Shown here in pieces: positions 59,707 through 64,000 of a stretch of DNA of 64,000 bases; within the stretch, counting starts at the first letter, position 1, and the number at the start of each line of letters is the position of its first letter. This stretch comes from Serpula lacrymans var. lacrymans S7.9. Lineage: Eukaryota; Basidiomycota; Agaricomycetes; Boletales; Serpulaceae. Location: contig NW_006763300.1 in assembly GCF_000218685.1 (NCBI RefSeq), forward strand, positions 1,454,366 to 1,518,365, read 5' to 3'. The notes under the pieces were generated by a model. That model worked only from the letters and a program-made list of their open reading frames with translations, was not told where the DNA came from and searched no databases. The position numbers and the translations under genes are program-made.

Positions 59707-60080
59707 CTATCGCTTTCTGGTTGCCCTGCGACTGTCAGCTGCACGCGCGAATGTCAGCCAACCGTAAGTCAGAGAATATACAGACACGCACCCTTATCCT
59801 TCGCCTTTTTGGGAGCACCTTTGCCTCTCTTCTTCTTATCCTCAACATCCTGCAATCTCTGTACCTCAGCTTTGTTGACCATCTCCAGCTCAGGGTATGC
59901 CCTTATTGCTTTAGCAATATTTATTTCCTGAGGGTAGTATTTGACCATAGATGGACCACGAAGGCGGGCCCGGAGATATTTGGCACCAGTCCGTAGAGAC
60001 TGTGGATTATAGAATGTCTCGAATATTGAGCAGCGGGTGCTGACTATACGCGCTATTCGTGCAGGTGGTATTGATGCCAT
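59707..60080 (-). CDS. rsm27: Mitochondrial small-subunit ribosomal protein mS33 (Rsm27)
   Basis: ATG at 60078-60080 (MASIPPARIARIVSTRCSIF). The exon encodes ETFYNPQSLRTGAKYLRARL followed by RGPSMVKYYP, a strong match to the mS33 family, then a helix and a Lys-rich segment (DKKKRGKGAPKKAKDK). A GTGCGT donor follows, and an acceptor before CTGACAGTCGC joins a short second exon encoding ADSRRATRKR and a TAG at 59707-59709, the basic end expected of fungal mS33. Without that intron the frame would end in a non-basic CLYIL. About 108 residues; component of the mitoribosomal small subunit head. Divergent from SUV3. Confidence 0.92.
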
Positions 60081-60293
60081 GGTGTATTTTTTGTGCACGT
60101 ACTGGGCGAAGGCTCGAAAGGGACGCCAATTAAAACCTAAAGCCAATAGCCTCTGTTTCTAACACGAGCAAACAACCGCTTCTGTGGTCCTCGCAAAATT
60201 TCCCAACTACTCTTCTTCGTACTGACTTTCACTAACATATGGAACAAGAGTGACAACCATCTCCTTTCAACTTAATATTATCAGGGCACGACT
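60081..60293. promoter_or_regulatory. Shared promoter: mS33 / SUV3
   Basis: 213 bp between the divergent ATGs of two mitochondrial gene-expression proteins. CT-rich tracts at 60195-60235 resemble a transcription start region. Confidence 0.55.
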
Positions 60294-63217
60294 ATGCATC
60301 CATGTCGTCGACTTCTTCTATCTGGGTGCCATGGCGAGACTTGGCTGGAAAATAGCCAGAGCTATTTCTGCCGTTTCCGTTCAACTCCTACTTCGCATAG
60401 TTCGAAACCACCACCTCAAGAATCCCCAGGCCGTCAATTTCCGCGGTTCCAGAGAAACTCTGCCGATGAAAGCGAATATGGTTCTCAAGTGAGCCCCATC
60501 CAGGAACCCCATCGTCCTATGCGTCACAAATCACCGTCATCCTCAGGCGGGTCCTTTCCGCGCTACGAGGGTCGACCTCGCAACGAATTCTGGCGTGACT
60601 CCTCACGAGATTATGTAGAGCGACCATATCGTGCCAAGCGTTCTCAATCACCGTCCTGGTCATCCTCTTTTTCACGTTCCCGCGATGAAGGTGATAATGA
60701 CTATCCGGAGGACCACGCGGAGCAGCCATACCGTTCTATGCGTCCTCAGACATCATCCAGGTCATCTTACGGCAACTCTTACTCACGCAGTGAACCGCGC
60801 CCACGTATTGAGGGAGGGCGTGATTATTCAGGGCGCCACACGGAGCATACTTCCCGCCCGACACATCGCATCGCATCATCGCAGTCAGCCTCTGGTAGCT
60901 CTTTTCGACTTAACGAGTGGCATTCTTCAAACGGAGGTGGACAAGATTTTCAAAGAGGCCCAATCGGAAAACCGCCGCAGAAACATAAAGAGAGTTCTCG
61001 CGTTAACGAAGTTCCGGACACCCTTTCTATAATCAGAGACACAGTAGCAGAATGGTCAAGCTTGCCTTACGTGCGACGACGTCTAGAGAGATTTGGCATA
61101 CCGAGGTGTGACATAAACCCACTCCTTATGATGTTCGTGAATGAGTTCCGCCGAGGTTTGCTGTCTACCCAGGCTCAGAGAGAGAAATACGAGATGGAAA
61201 GGTTCACTATCATTCATTCTGAGGGAGGCATGGGACGTCGTATTGATGAAGTAATGAGCCAGCTATTTTACACGTGGGCGTCTGACCCAGACAACGAAGC
61301 TTTACTCTCCGATATCGTCCCTCGAACAACGCTTAAACAAATCAAGAATCTCTATGATTCCGCCGACCTATCGTATCCCGCAGATGTCTATCCAAAGGCA
61401 CGCTCCATGCGGCGCAAGGTCATAATGCACGTAGGCCCTACCAATAGTGGAAAGACTCATATGGCATTACGTGCACTTGCTGCTGCTAGAGTGGGCGTTT
61501 ATGCAGGCCCTCTACGGCTTCTTGCGCACGAAATTTGGGAGAGACTTAATAAAGGACAGATCGTTCCACTGGGTGTAGATCCCGACGATGAAGCACAACC
61601 AGACACCACGCTCATTGCAGATGTGGTTAATACTGAAGGATCTCGGCCAACAGTCAGAAAAGAGGGGAGTTCTAAATATGCCAGAGAATGCAACTTACGT
61701 ACTGGAGAAGAAGCCAGATATGTTTCAGACTCTGCAGGGTTGCTGAGCTGTACCGTGGAGATGATCACGGAGTCTGCAGAGCTAGATGTCGCCGTGGTGG
61801 ATGAAATCCAGATGATTGCCGACACTGACCGTGGAGCAGCTTGGACTCATGCTGTCTTGGGTTTGCCGGCTAGGGAACTCCATCTCTGTGGGGAGGAGAC
61901 TGCAGTTCCCATCATTGAGGAACTCTTAAAAGACACTGGCGATGAACTTATCGTCAAACGGTACGAAAGACTTACACCACTGGTTGTCCAAGAGGAGTCT
62001 TTGGAAGGAGATCTCAACCGAGTACAGAAGGGTGATTGTGTCGTGACTTTTTCTCGATCGAACATCTTCGCACTCAAACAGAAGGTTGAGCGGGCTACTG
62101 GACTACGATGTGCCGTTGCATATGGTCGTCTACCCCCCGAGATCCGTAGCGAGCAAGCTGCACTGTTCAACGATCCGAATAGTGGTTACGATGTAATGAT
62201 TGGTAGCGATGCCATCGGAATGGGTCTTAATTTGTGCGTTGCTGTATTTCATTGTCAGCTTATTAAATGCTAAAGCTCAGCTCATTCAGGAAAATCAAGC
62301 GTATAGTGTTTGAAGCTTTACGCAAGTTTGACGGTGACCGCGAGAGGATGTTATCCACGTCTCAGATCAAGCAGATAGCAGGTAGAGCTGGACGTTATGG
62401 TTTACACGGCGAACCAGGTGGTTTCGTCACGACACTAAATGCTGATGACTTGCCTGCACTACGATCTGCTCTTTCGATGCCTGCGGATCCTCTTACTATG
62501 GCACGACTTGTCATCAAAAGTTCGTGGTTGGACTCGGTATCGCAGGTATTACCCCCAGACGCTTCATTATTGACGATTTTCGAGGTCCCTGGCTATGTAT
62601 CCAAAGTCCGTCAGCCTTTTCAGGCCACGACCCAACACAGGTTAGACGAGATGGCGAAATTCGTCGACACATTCGCCAACGACCTCACTTTTGAAGACAA
62701 ATTGCTCTATATGTCTGCACCTATTTCATGGTCGGACCCTGCATTTTTGGAGGTGCTTAAACGGTTCGTTCGCATGTATCAGAGCCAAATACGTGTCGAT
62801 ATCTACACTGCATTGCGATCGGCACCATTCCTACCCATGTTGACTGAGATAGAGGAGTTAATGTCGACTGGACAGTTACGGTTTTCGCCGTCACCCAAGA
62901 CTCTCCCCACTCTGGAGACACTGCATAAAGTGTTGGTGCTCTACATGTGGCTAGGTAACCGTAACGGGATGGCATACTACCAAAGGGATGAAGTTTATGA
63001 CCTCAAGGTACGCACGGAACATGCGCTGGAGTGGTGCCTGGAGAAACTATCGAAACTTCGATACAAGAGAGAATCAGGATTTGCGAAGACCGAAGTGGAA
63101 AACAAAATTGATTATCGAAATGGGCCAAAATCTTCTGTTGAAAGTGATGCTAAGCGGATGAGAGCGATGCTGTTAGCTGAAGCTTTGGTGGAAAAATCTG
63201 GGGCGATAAGCCAATAG
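60294..63217 (+). CDS. suv3: Mitochondrial ATP-dependent RNA helicase SUV3
   Basis: ATG at 60294-60296 (MHPCRRLLLSGCHGETWLEN). SUV3 is the helicase of the mitochondrial degradosome, acting with the Dss1/PNPase-type exonuclease. Residues 60-225 are an Arg/Ser/Asp-rich region with four loosely repeated blocks. The helicase core then shows GPTNSGKTHMALRAL (Walker A), AGPLRLLAHEIWERL, the DExH-like box VAVVDEIQMIAD, ELHLCGEETAVPIIEELLKD, VTFSRSNIFALKQKVE, VMIGSDAIGMGLNL and QIAGRAGRYG. One intron, about 62233-62290, joins GMGLNL to KIKRIVFEAL. The C-terminal part holds PLTMARLVIKSSWLD and ALEWCLEKLSKLRYKRE. TAG is at 63215-63217. About 955 residues, longer than yeast Suv3 because of the N-terminal repeats. 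Confidence 0.95.
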
Positions 63218-63936
63218 ACAAGATATCTTATTTTTGCTCCCCCTCTCAGTTGATTAGTTTTAGAGTTCAGGTAAAATAATTGGTGCTTAGACGTAGCATA
63301 ATCGAATCAATGTATGGGCTTGATAACACCTCAGCATATGGACATAACTCTCAGACTGGCGTTTGGACTGTTGAGTACATTAATTGCAATGAGTTGCACA
63401 AATGATCACATGCGATCGATAAGGAGTCTATTCTAGAACTTGTGGGATTCGTCTTTTATTGGAGCCTTTCACGTTGTGTCACCATATTAGACACGCTAAT
63501 AATTTCCGACATAGGAGAATGCGAACATTTCAGGCTCAAGAAAAAAATATTATCGTGAACCCTCATCAGTTTCCACAGACTAATGAGGCTTTGATATTGA
63601 GAGCATGTGTACAACGCATACCTACACCGAAAGCGGGCCACTCTCCATGCCGTTGAACAGAAATTGTTTGTTATTATCGCTATGTGCCGTGATCAGAGAG
63701 GCTGTGGGGCGGTCAAAAGGGGAAAAGATTGAATGATCACAGTAATGCGTGCTCGAAATTTGCAACGGCGGTTGCTGGTTTGTTGGGATGGGGTTGTCGA
63801 GAAGTAACATGAATCAGGCTAGCAAGGAACCCTGTACGTGAATCACGATGCGAGCACGAGATTCTGCGTTGCGTTCACTCACTTATCTCGAAAGGACTTG
63901 ATAGTCCTCACTTTCTGTCAGAATTTCTTTTTAAAA
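63218..63936. other. No recognisable gene
   Basis: 719 bp after SUV3. Short frames on both strands are unsupported. The right end should be the promoter of the partial gene at 63937. Confidence 0.4.
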
Positions 63937-64000
63937 ATGAGCACCGGCTTTTGGAGTAAAAAAGAAGCCTTTTGGGTTCTCGGCGGAGTATTCTTCGAAA
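63937..64000 (+). CDS. Start of an unidentified gene (cut by window end)
   Basis: ATG at 63937-63939 begins an open frame, MSTGFWSKKEAFWVLGGVFF, running off the window. The preceding run AAAA is a favourable fungal start context. A hydrophobic segment begins at about residue 11, so a membrane or mitochondrial protein is possible. Too little is visible to identify it. Confidence 0.35.
   Translation, partial: MSTGFWSKKEAFWVLGGVFFE

Overview
The window reads as nuclear DNA of a filamentous basidiomycete, most likely a mushroom-forming Agaricomycete. Genes lie close together on both strands, are cut by many short introns (mostly about 50-90 bp, GT..AG), and include protein families I know mainly from Agaricomycetes: Plavaka and Tnp2-type transposases, unnamed families carrying an SSDE-type acidic motif or a small 'GDIY..' domain, and WD40 proteins with a C-terminal membrane segment. 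No rRNA, tRNA, CRISPR or prokaryotic feature was seen. Exon boundaries are read by eye from splice signals and family conservation. Gene extents are therefore safer than individual junctions.

Layout. 1-6 kb is gene-poor: the tail of a Plavaka transposase, a 7TM-like membrane protein (copy A) and a three-exon COX17 copper chaperone. 6-10.5 kb holds a divergent pair of related WD40 proteins with C-terminal membrane segments, then a RING/coiled-coil gene. 10.7-22.6 kb is an accessory block of lineage-restricted or poorly known genes: an SSDE-motif protein, an EH-domain protein with degenerate EH domains, a second RING/coiled-coil protein and four hypotheticals. 22.8-30 kb contains a decayed EthD-domain gene and an apparently complete Tnp2 (CACTA/CMC) transposase gene. 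30-35 kb holds a glyoxalase-like protein and a tandem pair of pepsin-type aspartic proteases, one of which has lost its active-site motifs. 36-37.5 kb is an unknown coiled-coil protein.

From 38.5 kb onward the window is mostly conserved housekeeping genes: SAGA subunit Ada3, an SLC41/MgtE-type Mg2+ transporter, a broken Crinkler-header/kinase-like gene, RNA polymerase I subunit RPA34, bifunctional thiamine enzyme THI20, DNA glycosylase NTH1, the second 7TM-like protein (copy B), sterol C-4 decarboxylase ERG26, NatC subunit MAK10/NAA35, mitochondrial tryptophanyl-tRNA synthetase, a conserved hypothetical, mitoribosomal protein mS33 and mitochondrial RNA helicase SUV3. Several neighbours are divergent and share 145-355 bp promoters. 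In 57-63 kb three of four genes serve mitochondrial gene expression, and mS33 and SUV3 share one short promoter.

No single new multi-gene system is clear. The points most worth a second look are the catalytically dead aspartic-protease paralogue beside an intact copy and the hairpin repeat upstream of it, the EH/SSDE gene junction interrupted by one in-frame TGA, the divergent WD40-membrane pair, and the repeat-rich N-terminus of SUV3.
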